DNA of 64,000 bases from an uncultured Candidatus Competibacteraceae bacterium. Its GTDB lineage: Bacteria > Pseudomonadota > Gammaproteobacteria > Competibacterales > Competibacteraceae. Each line of letters begins with the position of its first letter. Position 1 is the first letter of the stretch. The notes below the pieces were generated by a model. It ran no database searches. It worked only from the letters and a program-made list of their open reading frames with translations, and was not told where the DNA came from. The stretch covers positions 1 through 64,000 of the forward strand of contig CAIRMO010000135.1 in NCBI GenBank assembly GCA_903879705.1, given 5' to 3'. The translations under genes and the position numbers were made by a program. Positions 56,476 through 64,000 of the stretch are shown piece by piece.

Positions 56476-56573
56476 CCGGCATTCTCCTGTCAATCGTTGG
56501 TTGAAACCGGGCCTCGGCACCCGCTAACCCACAGCCTGAAAAACGGTATAAAAACTAATTGGTAAGCGTTCAG

Positions 56574-56612
56574 TCCCCTCTCCCGCAAGCGGGCCAGGGG
56601 AGTAAACGGTTA
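56574..56612. repeat. 38-nt hairpin repeat, copy 2
   Basis: cccctctcccgcaagcgggc followed by caggggagtaaacggttac. It matches the element in the folK 3' end at nearly every position. It overlaps the stop codon of the 5-formyltetrahydrofolate cyclo-ligase gene and can form a strong hairpin. Confidence 0.8.
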
Positions 56613-57218
56613 CCACCGCGTTTCTTCAAAAACACGCAGCGCCTGTTCGGTCACAGCGGCGTCCAGTGGCACATCCCACGACTGGCGGGGCAGTTCCGCG
56701 ACCTTTTGGAATTCGTAGCTCAGTCCAATTAACCAAGGCCGATGATCGAGATAGCCGGGTTTAAGTAGAAAGGCAAAGCTACGGTCATAGAAGCCACCGC
56801 CCATGCCTAGGCGCGTCCCGGTCTGGTCGAAGGCGACTAACGGCATCAAGACCAGATCCAGCTCGGTCGGCTCCAGCCATTGTTCTGGAGAAACATCAGG
56901 TTCGGGAATATTGAAGCGGTTGTGGCGCAATGGCGTTCCGGGCGAGTACGGCGCGAACCGGAGCGACTGCGGCGGCGAGTCAGCCAGTACCGGCAGATAA
57001 ACCGCTTTATTCACATTCCAGGCCCATTCCAGCAGCGGCAACGGATTCAGTTCGCCGTAGCAGGCCCAATAACCGGCAATCCGCCGGGCAGCGACAAATC
57101 CCGGCCAGTCGGTCAGCCGGTCAGTGACAGCCCGCGCCGCCTGACGCTGTTTCACAACCGGCAATTCGCGGCGCAGGGCGCGCAACTGTTGACGAAGCTG
57201 GGGTAGATCGGGGGGCAC
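56610..57218 (-). CDS. fau: 5-formyltetrahydrofolate cyclo-ligase
   Basis: A 202-aa enzyme (E. coli YgfA) that returns 5-formyl-THF to the folate pool and is linked to persistence. LRQQLRALRRELPVVKQ, the ATP loop LVLMPLVAFDQTGTRLGMGGG and FYDRSFAFL are family features. Its position just downstream of 6S RNA is conserved in gammaproteobacteria. Confidence 0.93.
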   Translation of the reverse strand: MPPDLPQLRQQLRALRRELPVVKQRQAARAVTDRLTDWPGFVAARRIAGYWACYGELNPLPLLEWAWNVNKAVYLPVLADSPPQSLRFAPYSPGTPLRHNRFNIPEPDVSPEQWLEPTELDLVLMPLVAFDQTGTRLGMGGGFYDRSFAFLLKPGYLDHRPWLIGLSYEFQKVAELPRQSWDVPLDAAVTEQALRVFEETRW

Positions 57219-57242
57219 GGCGGGTTAGAGTGGAAAGCCATA

Positions 57243-57268
57243 AAAAAGGCGACGGGTTGCGTCGCCGG
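57243..57268 (-). terminator. Terminator between 6S RNA and fau
   Basis: On the minus strand GGCGACG/CGTCGCC around CAACC is followed by TTTTTT. Confidence 0.88.
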
Positions 57269-57282
57269 GTGTTGCTGGAAAG

Positions 57283-57500
57283 GGGGCGTTCTCCGCCTGC
57301 GCCGTCTCGGACTTTTGCCCTTGAGCCGCGAGGATCAAGTCGGGGAACAGGGCGGCGCGTCAGGCTTTCCGCCGGGCTGGACTAAATTCGCCAACCCAGT
57401 GGACATGCACACTTGCGCCGACAACTGATCACCTTGGGTAAAACAAATTAGGTTCAAGGAGTACCCAGTCCACTACTCGAACGCCGCAGAGAACGCCCGA
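57283..57500 (-). ncRNA. ssrS: 6S RNA (ssrS), regulator of RNA polymerase
   Basis: The gap between zapA and fau has no protein frame and is the conserved site of ssrS. On the minus strand GGGCGTTCTCTGC near the 5' end pairs with GCGGAGAACGCCC near the 3' end, giving the closing stem. Between them lies a long, largely self-complementary rod (GTGGACTGGG near 57465 with CCACTGGGTT near 57395, and GGCGGAAAGCC) with an unpaired central part, the promoter-mimic design that binds sigma70 polymerase. Exact ends are estimated; length about 218 nt is slightly longer than in E. coli. Confidence 0.8.
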
Positions 57501-57527
57501 ACTGAAAATTGCTTGGCGTTGTCGCTA

Positions 57528-57836
57528 TTATAGCGCCGCTTCACCCAGGAAGGCGTCAAGTTTTTGCAATAAATCCCGCACCTGGCGCTGGATGGCAGCG
57601 TGGCCGGTCACCACCTGCCGTTGTTGCCTCAACAGTTCATGGCTGAAATTAAGCGCCGCCATCACCGCCATCGCCTCCAGACTCAGCGATTTACCGCCCT
57701 GATCGCGGATTTCCCGCATCCGCTCGTCGAGGTTGCGAGCGGCTTCCAGTAGTTCGTCGCGTTCAGCGGACGGACAGGCGAAGCGGTATTCATGGCCGAT
57801 GAGCTGCACATTGACGCCGATCATGTCCTGACTCAC
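57528..57836 (-). CDS. zapA: Cell division protein ZapA
   Basis: A 102-aa FtsZ-bundling protein. GVNVQLIGHEYRFACPSAERDE-type start, AARNLDERMREIRDQGG and the long C-terminal coiled coil MAALNFSHELLRQQRQ are diagnostic. It promotes Z-ring formation. It overlaps the upstream coiled-coil gene by 4 nt and precedes 6S RNA. Confidence 0.92.
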   Translation of the reverse strand: MSQDMIGVNVQLIGHEYRFACPSAERDELLEAARNLDERMREIRDQGGKSLSLEAMAVMAALNFSHELLRQQRQVVTGHAAIQRQVRDLLQKLDAFLGEAAL

Positions 57837-58111
57837 GAGTTTTGCTCCAGACCTTTCAGTCGCACGATCATGGCCTCGATGCGGGCGCGGGCATGTTCAT
57901 ACTTGTCGCGGAGGGTGTCGCGCTCGGCGACCAAGGCGTCATGCTGTTCACGCAGCACCTGATTTTCTTGCGCCAATCGCCCGCACAACGCCAGCAGTTG
58001 ATCCACCCGTCGGCTCAAGACTACCAGATGGAATACCGCAATTTCAGATGCAGCGTCAAGCCCGGCAAGTGGGTCTGGCGGGCTACTCTGGTCAAGGTCA
58101 TCGTTTTTCAT
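57833..58111 (-). CDS. TIGR02449 family coiled-coil protein (ZapB-like)
   Basis: A 92-aa protein whose C-terminal 60 residues form a coiled coil (LVVLSRRVDQLLALCGRLA, then QENQVLREQHDALVAERD). Proteins of this kind lie next to zapA in many gammaproteobacteria and are presumed division partners. It is not a true ZapB by sequence, so I leave the symbol empty. Confidence 0.78.
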   Translation of the reverse strand: MKNDDLDQSSPPDPLAGLDAASEIAVFHLVVLSRRVDQLLALCGRLAQENQVLREQHDALVAERDTLRDKYEHARARIEAMIVRLKGLEQNS

Positions 58112-58234
58112 AGGAAATACTATAAGGCGGTCATTGCGCCCCGGTCAATTTTAACCTTGCATTCAGGGTTCGACCACGAATGTTAAGTGCTAGGATAGCC
58201 TGTTGCGGCTTTTCGCCCCGGAACTGGAGTCGCC

Positions 58235-58789
58235 ATGTCCGCCCTTCATCCCCCGCTGTTTGAACGACTGATCCCATTGCTCGATCCGCTGCACCCCGCC
58301 GAACTGCATGGTTTGCTCTGCGGTTTGTTGTGCGCTGAGGGTGAGCTGGCGCTGGATCGCTGGTTGCAGATGGCCCGCGAGGCGCTGGCCGATGATGTGG
58401 AACTGAGTGCGTCCGTTCAGGATCTATTGGCGAAGCTGCTCGATTATGGCGTGGCGCAACTGAGCGATCCTGATGACTCGGTCACCCCCTTGCTGCCGGA
58501 CGATAGCGCCCCATTGCCTCAGCGGGCTGATGCGCTGGGCGAGTGGTGTCAAGGTTTGCTGTACGGGCTGGGGATGGGTCATGTTGAACAGCGCGGCGGC
58601 CTGTCCGGGGAAAGTCGGGAATTCCTGCGCGACGTCGCGGATATTGCCCAGGTAGGCTTCGACCAAGCCAGCAATGAAACAGATGAAACCGCCTATGCCG
58701 AAGTGGTCGAATATCTGCGAATTGGCCTGTTGATCATCCAGCATGATTTGCGCCTTGCCGCCCCATCTGATGCGTCTTCTCCCCACTGA
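58235..58789 (+). CDS. UPF0149 family protein (YgfB/YecA)
   Basis: A 184-aa protein with HPAELHGLLCGLLCAEGELALDRW, EWCQGLLYGLGM and the acidic end DETAYAEVVEYLRIGLLIIQHDL, the UPF0149 signature. YgfB relatives bind regulators such as AlpA in Pseudomonas and affect antibiotic response. The genes zapA and pepP on either side match the conserved neighbourhood. Confidence 0.9.
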   Translation: MSALHPPLFERLIPLLDPLHPAELHGLLCGLLCAEGELALDRWLQMAREALADDVELSASVQDLLAKLLDYGVAQLSDPDDSVTPLLPDDSAPLPQRADALGEWCQGLLYGLGMGHVEQRGGLSGESREFLRDVADIAQVGFDQASNETDETAYAEVVEYLRIGLLIIQHDLRLAAPSDASSPH

Positions 58790-58809
58790 ATCCACCGGAA
58801 CCCTTGCCG

Positions 58810-60180
58810 ATGTTTGCCCGCGCCATTCCGCCTGCCGTATTCGCCCGCCGCCGTCAAACCCTGTTGGAACGGATGGGGCCGGGTTCCATCGCCCTGTTGC
58901 CGGCTGCTGCGTCGATGTCCCGCAACCGCGATGTTCATTATCCGTTTCGGCAAGACAGCGATTTTTACTACCTGACCGGGTTCCCCGAACCGGAAGCGCT
59001 GGCAGTGCTGATTCCCGGCGGTGATCCCGAGTTTCTGCTGTTCTGCCGCGAGCGCGATCCGCACCTGGAAATCTGGCATGGTCGCCGGGCCGGGCCGGAG
59101 GGCGCGATGGCGCGTTATGGCGCGAACCACGCTTACCCCATCGCTGCGATGGACAAAATTCTGTTGCCGCTGCTAGAACACTGCGAGCGGGTGTATTACG
59201 CGATTGGCTATCAACCGGAATTTGACCGGCAGGTGCTGGACTGGATCAACCGGGTGCGCGGCAAGGCCCGCACCGGGGTTCGCGCCCCGACCGTGTTTAT
59301 TGCTCTGGAGCAATTGCTGCACGAGTTGCGGCTGCACAAGGAGCCGGAAGAAATCGCGGTGATGCGCGAATCGGCCCGGATTGCCGCCGAGGCGCACTGC
59401 CGGGCGATGCAGACCTGCCGTCCGGGGATGCTGGAATATGAGATTGAGGCGGAAATTTTTCATACTTTTGTCCGGCATGGCGCGGGCTGGGCGTATCCGT
59501 CCATCGTCGCTGGCGGCGATAACAGTTGCATCCTGCATTACACCGAGAACAATGCGCCGTTACTGGACGGCGATCTGCTGCTGATTGACGCCGGTGCCGA
59601 ACTGGATGGCTATGCCTCGGACATTACTCGCACGTTTCCGATCAATGGCCGCTTTTCCGGCGAGCAGCGGGCGATTTACGAGCTGGTGCTGGCCGCCCAA
59701 TACGCGGCGATTGCCAAAGTGAAACCCGGTGGCCATTTTAACGACCCGCATGATGCCGCAGTGCGGACCTTGACCGAGGGACTGGCGGCGCTGGGGTTGT
59801 TGCCGGATGAGGCGGTGGAGGAGCTGATTAAGGAAGATCAGCACAAGCAGTTTTATTTGCACCGGACCGGACATTGGCTGGGCATGGACGTTCATGATGT
59901 CGGCATTTACAAAACCGGCGAGGACTGGCGGGTGTTTGAGTCGGGCATGGTCACGACCGTTGAACCCGGACTCTATTTGCCTGCCGGTGGTCAGGCCATT
60001 GATGCGCACTGGGCGCGGCTGGGAGTGCGGCTGGAAACCGAGCTTGAGGAACGCTGGCAGCGGATCGGGGTGCGGATTGAAGACGATGTGCTGGTCACGG
60101 CGGAGGGCAACGAAGTTCTGAGCGCCGCCGCACCAAAAGAGGTTACGGAGATTGAGGCGCTGATGCGGGAGGGGCGGTAA
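58810..60180 (+). CDS. pepP: Xaa-Pro aminopeptidase P
   Basis: A 456-aa dimanganese pitta-bread peptidase. The N-terminal creatinase-type domain (FRQDSDFYYLTGFPEPEA) is followed by the metal ligands in LLIDAGAELDGYASDITRTFP (two Asp), HRTGHWLGMDVHD (His), TTVEPGLYLP and GVRIEDDVLVT (Glu). The ATG at 58810 is chosen over an upstream TTG. ubiH, the usual next gene, is missing; an RNA ligase gene is found instead. Confidence 0.95.
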   Translation: MFARAIPPAVFARRRQTLLERMGPGSIALLPAAASMSRNRDVHYPFRQDSDFYYLTGFPEPEALAVLIPGGDPEFLLFCRERDPHLEIWHGRRAGPEGAMARYGANHAYPIAAMDKILLPLLEHCERVYYAIGYQPEFDRQVLDWINRVRGKARTGVRAPTVFIALEQLLHELRLHKEPEEIAVMRESARIAAEAHCRAMQTCRPGMLEYEIEAEIFHTFVRHGAGWAYPSIVAGGDNSCILHYTENNAPLLDGDLLLIDAGAELDGYASDITRTFPINGRFSGEQRAIYELVLAAQYAAIAKVKPGGHFNDPHDAAVRTLTEGLAALGLLPDEAVEELIKEDQHKQFYLHRTGHWLGMDVHDVGIYKTGEDWRVFESGMVTTVEPGLYLPAGGQAIDAHWARLGVRLETELEERWQRIGVRIEDDVLVTAEGNEVLSAAAPKEVTEIEALMREGR

Positions 60181-60241
60181 CCACGACGGGTTGGAAACTG
60201 GACAGCGATTTGCCAACCTTTCAAAAAGGAGTGGTAGCAAC

Positions 60242-60892
60242 ATGCTTGAATATCCGAAAATTGAAACCCTTTATAACCGTGACGAAAAGACCCACAGAGT
60301 CATTCCTGAGCAATTACGTTTGGCGGAGTTTGGCAATATCCGCCGTTGGCAAATTACCGAAAAAGTGGATGGAACCAATATTCGCATTGGTTTATCCCCG
60401 GATGGCAACGTCAGCTTCAATGGCCGAACCGACAATGCACAAATGCCGGCGCCACTGGTGAACTATTTGCAAATAACCTTTACTGCCGAAAAATTAGGCG
60501 CAGTATTTCCTGCTGCCAATCAAGACGAGGTGTTGTTATTCGGCGAAGGTTATGGGGCAAAAATCCAGAAAGGCGGTATTTACCGTCGCGATATGGCCTT
60601 TCGTTTATTCGATGTGCTGGTGGGGCCTTGGTGGCTGGAACCGGACGATATTGCTGATGTGGCGGCAAAACTCAACATTCTGACCGTGCCTTTTTTAGGC
60701 GAAATTGACACCCTGCCCCGTACCCGTGATGACTTAAAAACACTGCTGGGCAATGACGGAAATAGCACAGTCTCTATTCAAGATCAGGGGAGTGGTGGAC
60801 GCGCCGAGGGCATCGTTGCCCGAACGGTTCCGCTATTACTGACCCGGCGCGGACAACGACTGCTGTGGAAACTGAAGTTTCGGGATTTTTAA
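60242..60892 (+). CDS. RNA ligase family protein (Rnl2-like nucleotidyltransferase)
   Basis: A 216-aa covalent nucleotidyltransferase with a strong AAGGAG before the ATG. Motif I is EKVDGTN with the AMP-accepting Lys41, motif IIIa-like FRLFDVLVG follows LLFGEGYGAKIQKGG, motif IV is EGIVAR (189-194) and motif V is LLWKLKFRDF with Lys210/Lys212 at the very end. All catalytic motifs are present, but there is no extra domain. Base composition is lower in GC than pepP and pheA, suggesting acquisition from a phage or plasmid. Its substrate is unknown; RNA nick sealing is expected from the family. Confidence 0.82.
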   Translation: MLEYPKIETLYNRDEKTHRVIPEQLRLAEFGNIRRWQITEKVDGTNIRIGLSPDGNVSFNGRTDNAQMPAPLVNYLQITFTAEKLGAVFPAANQDEVLLFGEGYGAKIQKGGIYRRDMAFRLFDVLVGPWWLEPDDIADVAAKLNILTVPFLGEIDTLPRTRDDLKTLLGNDGNSTVSIQDQGSGGRAEGIVARTVPLLLTRRGQRLLWKLKFRDF

Positions 60893-60989
60893 GGGATGTT
60901 GACTGAATCGCCGGTTATTCAGACTGAATATTTTTATTTCGCCATGCCAACGGGTGTTTCCACAGCCTGCTGAAGCACTGCACCGGCTA

Positions 60990-62075
60990 TTACAAAACAC
61001 CCTTTGGATACGATCCCAGCACCCGGAATAGACTGGCTTGTTTACACAATTCCGTGAGTGCCATCGCGACGGGTGCGTCCTGAATATGGCCGTCCAAGTC
61101 AATAAAAAAGACATAATCCCACATTCCGCGCCGGGAGGGGCGGGACTCAATCCGGGTCATACTGACGTTATTGCGGGCCAACGGCTCCAGCAAGTTGAAC
61201 AAGGCTCCGGGCCGATTCAGCGATGCGACTAATAGCGCGGTTTTATCATCACCGGAAGGTGCAATCGGTTGAGCGCCGATGATGAGAAACCGGGTCGTGT
61301 TATTCGGCTCGTCTTCGATATTACGAACCAGGGTCGGCAGTTGATAAATATCGGCGGCACCCTGCCCGGCAATCGCCGCTGCATCAACTTCATCCCGCAC
61401 CCGCAGCGCTGCTTCTCCATTGCTGCTGACTTCGATTTGCTCGACTCGCGGCAGATTCGCGTCCAGCCACTCCCGACATTGTGCCAGCGATTGCCGATGA
61501 GAATAAATTTGGCGAATCGCGGTTAATTCAGTCGCGTGGGTGATTAAATGATGATTAATCCGCAGTTGCACTTCACCGCAAATCCGCAGTGGCGATTGTA
61601 GAAACATGTCCAAGGTGTGATTGACTACGCCTTCAGTGGAGTTTTCCACAGGCACTACCCCGTAATCAGCCGATCCGGCTTCAACTTCGCGGAACACTTC
61701 ATCAATCGCCCGCAAGGGAATGCTGCGGATAGACTTGCCAAAATGCTTAAGCGCCGCCGCTTGGGTGAACGTCCCTTCCGGGCCGAGAAAAGCGATTTTT
61801 AACGGCTCTTCCAGCGCTAGACAGGCTGACATGATTTCCCGGAACAGCCGGGCCATTTCTTCGCTGCTCAAGGGACCATGATTAGCCTCGATCACCCGCC
61901 GCAACACCTGCGCCTCGCGCTCCGGGCGATAAAAATTGCCCGTCGCCCCGGCCGCCCGCTTGATTGCACCGACCTGCTGGGCACATCGCGCCCGCTCGGC
62001 AATCAGCGTCTGTAATTGCCGATCCAGCGTATCAATCTCCTCACGCAGGCTTTGCAGACGCTCCGCTTCGCTCAT
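60990..62075 (-). CDS. pheA: Bifunctional chorismate mutase/prephenate dehydratase (P-protein)
   Basis: A 361-aa enzyme for phenylalanine synthesis. The chorismate mutase part is at about 1-90 ([19 protein letters not shown]), the dehydratase part at about 95-270 ([34 protein letters not shown]) and the regulatory ACT domain at the end ([30 protein letters not shown]). ESRPS is the Phe-binding motif. It overlaps gyrA by 4 nt; serC, common between them, is absent. Confidence 0.95.
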   Translation of the reverse strand: MSEAERLQSLREEIDTLDRQLQTLIAERARCAQQVGAIKRAAGATGNFYRPEREAQVLRRVIEANHGPLSSEEMARLFREIMSACLALEEPLKIAFLGPEGTFTQAAALKHFGKSIRSIPLRAIDEVFREVEAGSADYGVVPVENSTEGVVNHTLDMFLQSPLRICGEVQLRINHHLITHATELTAIRQIYSHRQSLAQCREWLDANLPRVEQIEVSSNGEAALRVRDEVDAAAIAGQGAADIYQLPTLVRNIEDEPNNTTRFLIIGAQPIAPSGDDKTALLVASLNRPGALFNLLEPLARNNVSMTRIESRPSRRGMWDYVFFIDLDGHIQDAPVAMALTELCKQASLFRVLGSYPKGVL

Positions 62076-64000
62076 GCGGCGGCCTCCTCGTCGCCCTGAT
62101 CCGGGGTCGATCCGTCGTCGTCCACCACCGGATCATCGCCAACCTCGATCTCGCCGATTCCCTCAATCTTTTCCAACCCGACCAGTTTTTCGCCGCCCTG
62201 CAATCGAATCAGGGTTACACCTTGGGTGTTGCGGCCAACCCGCGAAATGCCCTCAACCGGGGTTCGCACCAAGGTGCCACCATCAGTAATCAGCATGATT
62301 TCGTAATCATTTTCCACCTGTACCGCGCCAATCACCTGACCGTTACGTTCGGTGGTTTGAATGGCGATCACGCCTTGGCCACCCCGGCCCCGCCGGGGAT
62401 ATTCGGCTACCTCGGTGCGCTTGCCGTAGCCGTTTTCGGTCGCTGCCAATACCGTTCCCTCGCCGACCACGATCAGCGCGATGACTTTCTGCCCTTCACC
62501 CAAGCGAATGCCGCGCACCCCGCAGGCTGAACGTCCGGTGTTGCGCACTTCAGTTTCGACAAAGCGCAAGGCTTTACCGGCATCAGTGAACAACATTACA
62601 TCGCTTTGGCCATTGGTTAATTCCACGTTTACCAGTTGATCGCCTTCGCGCAGATCAATAGCGATGATGCCGTTAGTCCGCGGGCGTGAGTATTCCGAAA
62701 GGGGAGTTTTCTTAACGGTACCGTTAGCCGTGGCAAAGAACACGAAGTGATCATCGCCAAATTCCCGCACTGCCAAAACCGCATTGATTCGTTCGCCTTC
62801 TTCCAAAGGCAACAAATTAACAATGGGCCGCCCTCGGGCAGTCCGTCCAGCTTGCGGCAATTCATAGACCTTTTTCCAATACACCTTGCCGCGATTGGAG
62901 AAACACAACACTGTATCGTGAGTGCTGGCGACAAACAGCTTATCGACGAAATCTTCTTCCTTGACGGTAGTCGCTGCCCGCCCCCGTCCACCGCGCCGTT
63001 GCGCCCGATACAGCGACAGCGGTTGCGCTTTGACATAGCCGGCATGAGACAACGTCACCACCATCGCCTCTTCGTTAATCAAGTCTTCCAGATTAAGATT
63101 CTGCTCGTCGCGCAGAATTACGGTGCGGCGCGGGTCGTTGTACTGGGTACGCAGCTCCAGCAATTCAGCGCGAATGACTGCGGTTAACCGATCCGGCTCT
63201 GTGAGAATTTCAAGATGATCAGTAATCCGGGTCAGCAATTCCTGATACTCGTCCAGTAATTTCTGCTGTTCCAGCCCAGTCAGTCGATGCAGTCGCAAAT
63301 CCAGAATGGCCTGCGCTTGAATCGGCGATAGCCGATAGCCAAACGCGCTCAAACCAAGTTCCGCCGGCAGATCTTCGGGCCGTGCGATGTCCCCGCCAGT
63401 ACGCGCCAGCCAATCCGCGATCACTCCCGGCGTCCAGACTTGTTTCAGTAACCCGGCCTTGGCGGCGGCCGGATCGGCAGCAGCCCGAATCAGCACAATC
63501 AGCGGATCAAGATTGGTCAACGCCACCGCCAGCCCTTCTACAATGTGAGCGCGGTCGCGGGCTTTGCGGAGATCGAACACCGTGCGCCGAACCACGACCT
63601 CGCGGCGGTGAGTCAGAAACGCTTCCAGCATTTTCTTGAGATTCAGCAGACGCGGTTGGCCGTCCACCAGCGCCACCATGTTGACGCCAAACACCCCTTG
63701 CAATGCAGTGTGCTGGAACAGGTTATTGAGAACCACTTCACCGGATTCGCCGCGCCGCAGTTCGATATAAATCCGCAAGCCGTCCTTGTCCGACTCATCG
63801 CGCAATTCGGAGATGCCTTCCAGCTTTTTACCCTTGACAAGTTCGGCGATTTTCTCAATCAGTCGAGCTTTGTTCACCTGATAAGGCAATTCAGTAACGA
63901 TAATGGCCTGGCGATTGCGAATTTCGTCGGTTTCAATGGCAGTTTTCGCCCGCATTTGCACCCGACCCCGCCCGGTTTCATAGGCTTCTCGAATGCCGCG
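62072..64000 (-). CDS. gyrA: DNA gyrase subunit A, C-terminal part (cut by window edge)
   Basis: The frame is open to the right edge, where it reads [14 protein letters not shown], so the gene starts beyond 64000. About 643 residues are visible: the end of the breakage-reunion domain, the coiled-coil tower ([18 protein letters not shown]), and the beta-pinwheel with the GyrA box QRRGGRG. An acidic tail ([18 protein letters not shown]) closes the protein. The quinolone-resistance region and catalytic Tyr lie outside the window. It overlaps pheA by 4 nt. Confidence 0.95.
   Translation of the reverse strand, partial: RGIREAYETGRGRVQMRAKTAIETDEIRNRQAIIVTELPYQVNKARLIEKIAELVKGKKLEGISELRDESDKDGLRIYIELRRGESGEVVLNNLFQHTALQGVFGVNMVALVDGQPRLLNLKKMLEAFLTHRREVVVRRTVFDLRKARDRAHIVEGLAVALTNLDPLIVLIRAAADPAAAKAGLLKQVWTPGVIADWLARTGGDIARPEDLPAELGLSAFGYRLSPIQAQAILDLRLHRLTGLEQQKLLDEYQELLTRITDHLEILTEPDRLTAVIRAELLELRTQYNDPRRTVILRDEQNLNLEDLINEEAMVVTLSHAGYVKAQPLSLYRAQRRGGRGRAATTVKEEDFVDKLFVASTHDTVLCFSNRGKVYWKKVYELPQAGRTARGRPIVNLLPLEEGERINAVLAVREFGDDHFVFFATANGTVKKTPLSEYSRPRTNGIIAIDLREGDQLVNVELTNGQSDVMLFTDAGKALRFVETEVRNTGRSACGVRGIRLGEGQKVIALIVVGEGTVLAATENGYGKRTEVAEYPRRGRGGQGVIAIQTTERNGQVIGAVQVENDYEIMLITDGGTLVRTPVEGISRVGRNTQGVTLIRLQGGEKLVGLEKIEGIGEIEVGDDPVVDDDGSTPDQGDEEAAA

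Noticed and set aside
60242-60892. RNA ligase as part of a defence operon
   Set aside because: The neighbours are housekeeping genes (pepP, pheA) on different units, and no nuclease, reverse transcriptase or sensor gene is beside it.

Overview
The window is a chromosomal segment of a GC-rich (about 60%) Gram-negative gammaproteobacterium. The basis is gene content and order: lptD-surA-rsmA, aroA-cmk-rpsA-ihfB-lapA-lapB, lolC-lolD, trpG-trpD-trpC, fabA-fabB, zapA-6S RNA-fau, gyrA-pheA, tesA/ybbA, a FimV-like protein and two outer-membrane porins. The style (small palindromic repeats, a Uma2-type protein, many gene fragments) would suit a Competibacteraceae-like lineage, but that is inference and no species is claimed.

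Layout. 1-3567: remnant of a histidine kinase, a CheY-like response regulator and a receiver-PAS-PAS-PAS-GGDEF diguanylate cyclase. 3597-7072 (minus): recJ, murU and amgK (peptidoglycan recycling). 7356-11854 (plus): lptD, surA, rsmA. 11961-17307: Uma2-like protein with a 12-bp repeat array, ybbA/tesA, a sugar-permease remnant, FimV-like protein, DUF2782 protein. 17486-22921: purL, a toxin-antitoxin patch (antitoxin remnant plus brnT-brnA) followed by a decayed second copy of the purL 3' end, then rpsT. 23039-31762: sulfhydrylase, pgpA, Ser/Thr kinase with STAS protein, fabB-fabA, His-tailed transporter, HD hydrolase, plsY. 31861-39146: folB-folK, a giant SBBP/InlB-repeat surface protein whose 3' end is broken by palindromic repeats, class I fumarase, an orphan encapsulated-ferritin homologue. 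39201-47805 (minus): lolD, lolC, comEA-like, lapB, lapA, ihfB, rpsA, cmk, aroA. 47973-50436: trpGDC, then an OsmC remnant. 50533-55735: KamA/EpmB-like radical SAM enzyme, 2Fe-2S protein, rplM-rpsI, tRNA-Gln, two porins. 55813-64000: rpiA, fau, 6S RNA, zapA, coiled-coil protein, UPF0149 protein, pepP, RNA ligase, pheA, and gyrA running off the right edge.

Two themes stand out. First, gene fossils: C-terminal remnants of a histidine kinase, GGDEF domain, sugar ABC permease, HigA-type antitoxin, PurL, OsmC and an InlB repeat sit between intact housekeeping genes. Second, small repeats: five related palindromes (REP-like), a 38-nt hairpin repeat in two places, and heptamer arrays of matching design just upstream of lptD, fabA and the fumarase gene. 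No complete novel defence or biosynthetic system is visible. The best leads are the heptamer leader arrays, the encapsulin-less EncFtn protein, the kinase/STAS pair with an unrecognised helical domain, the lone RNA ligase, and the interrupted surface protein.
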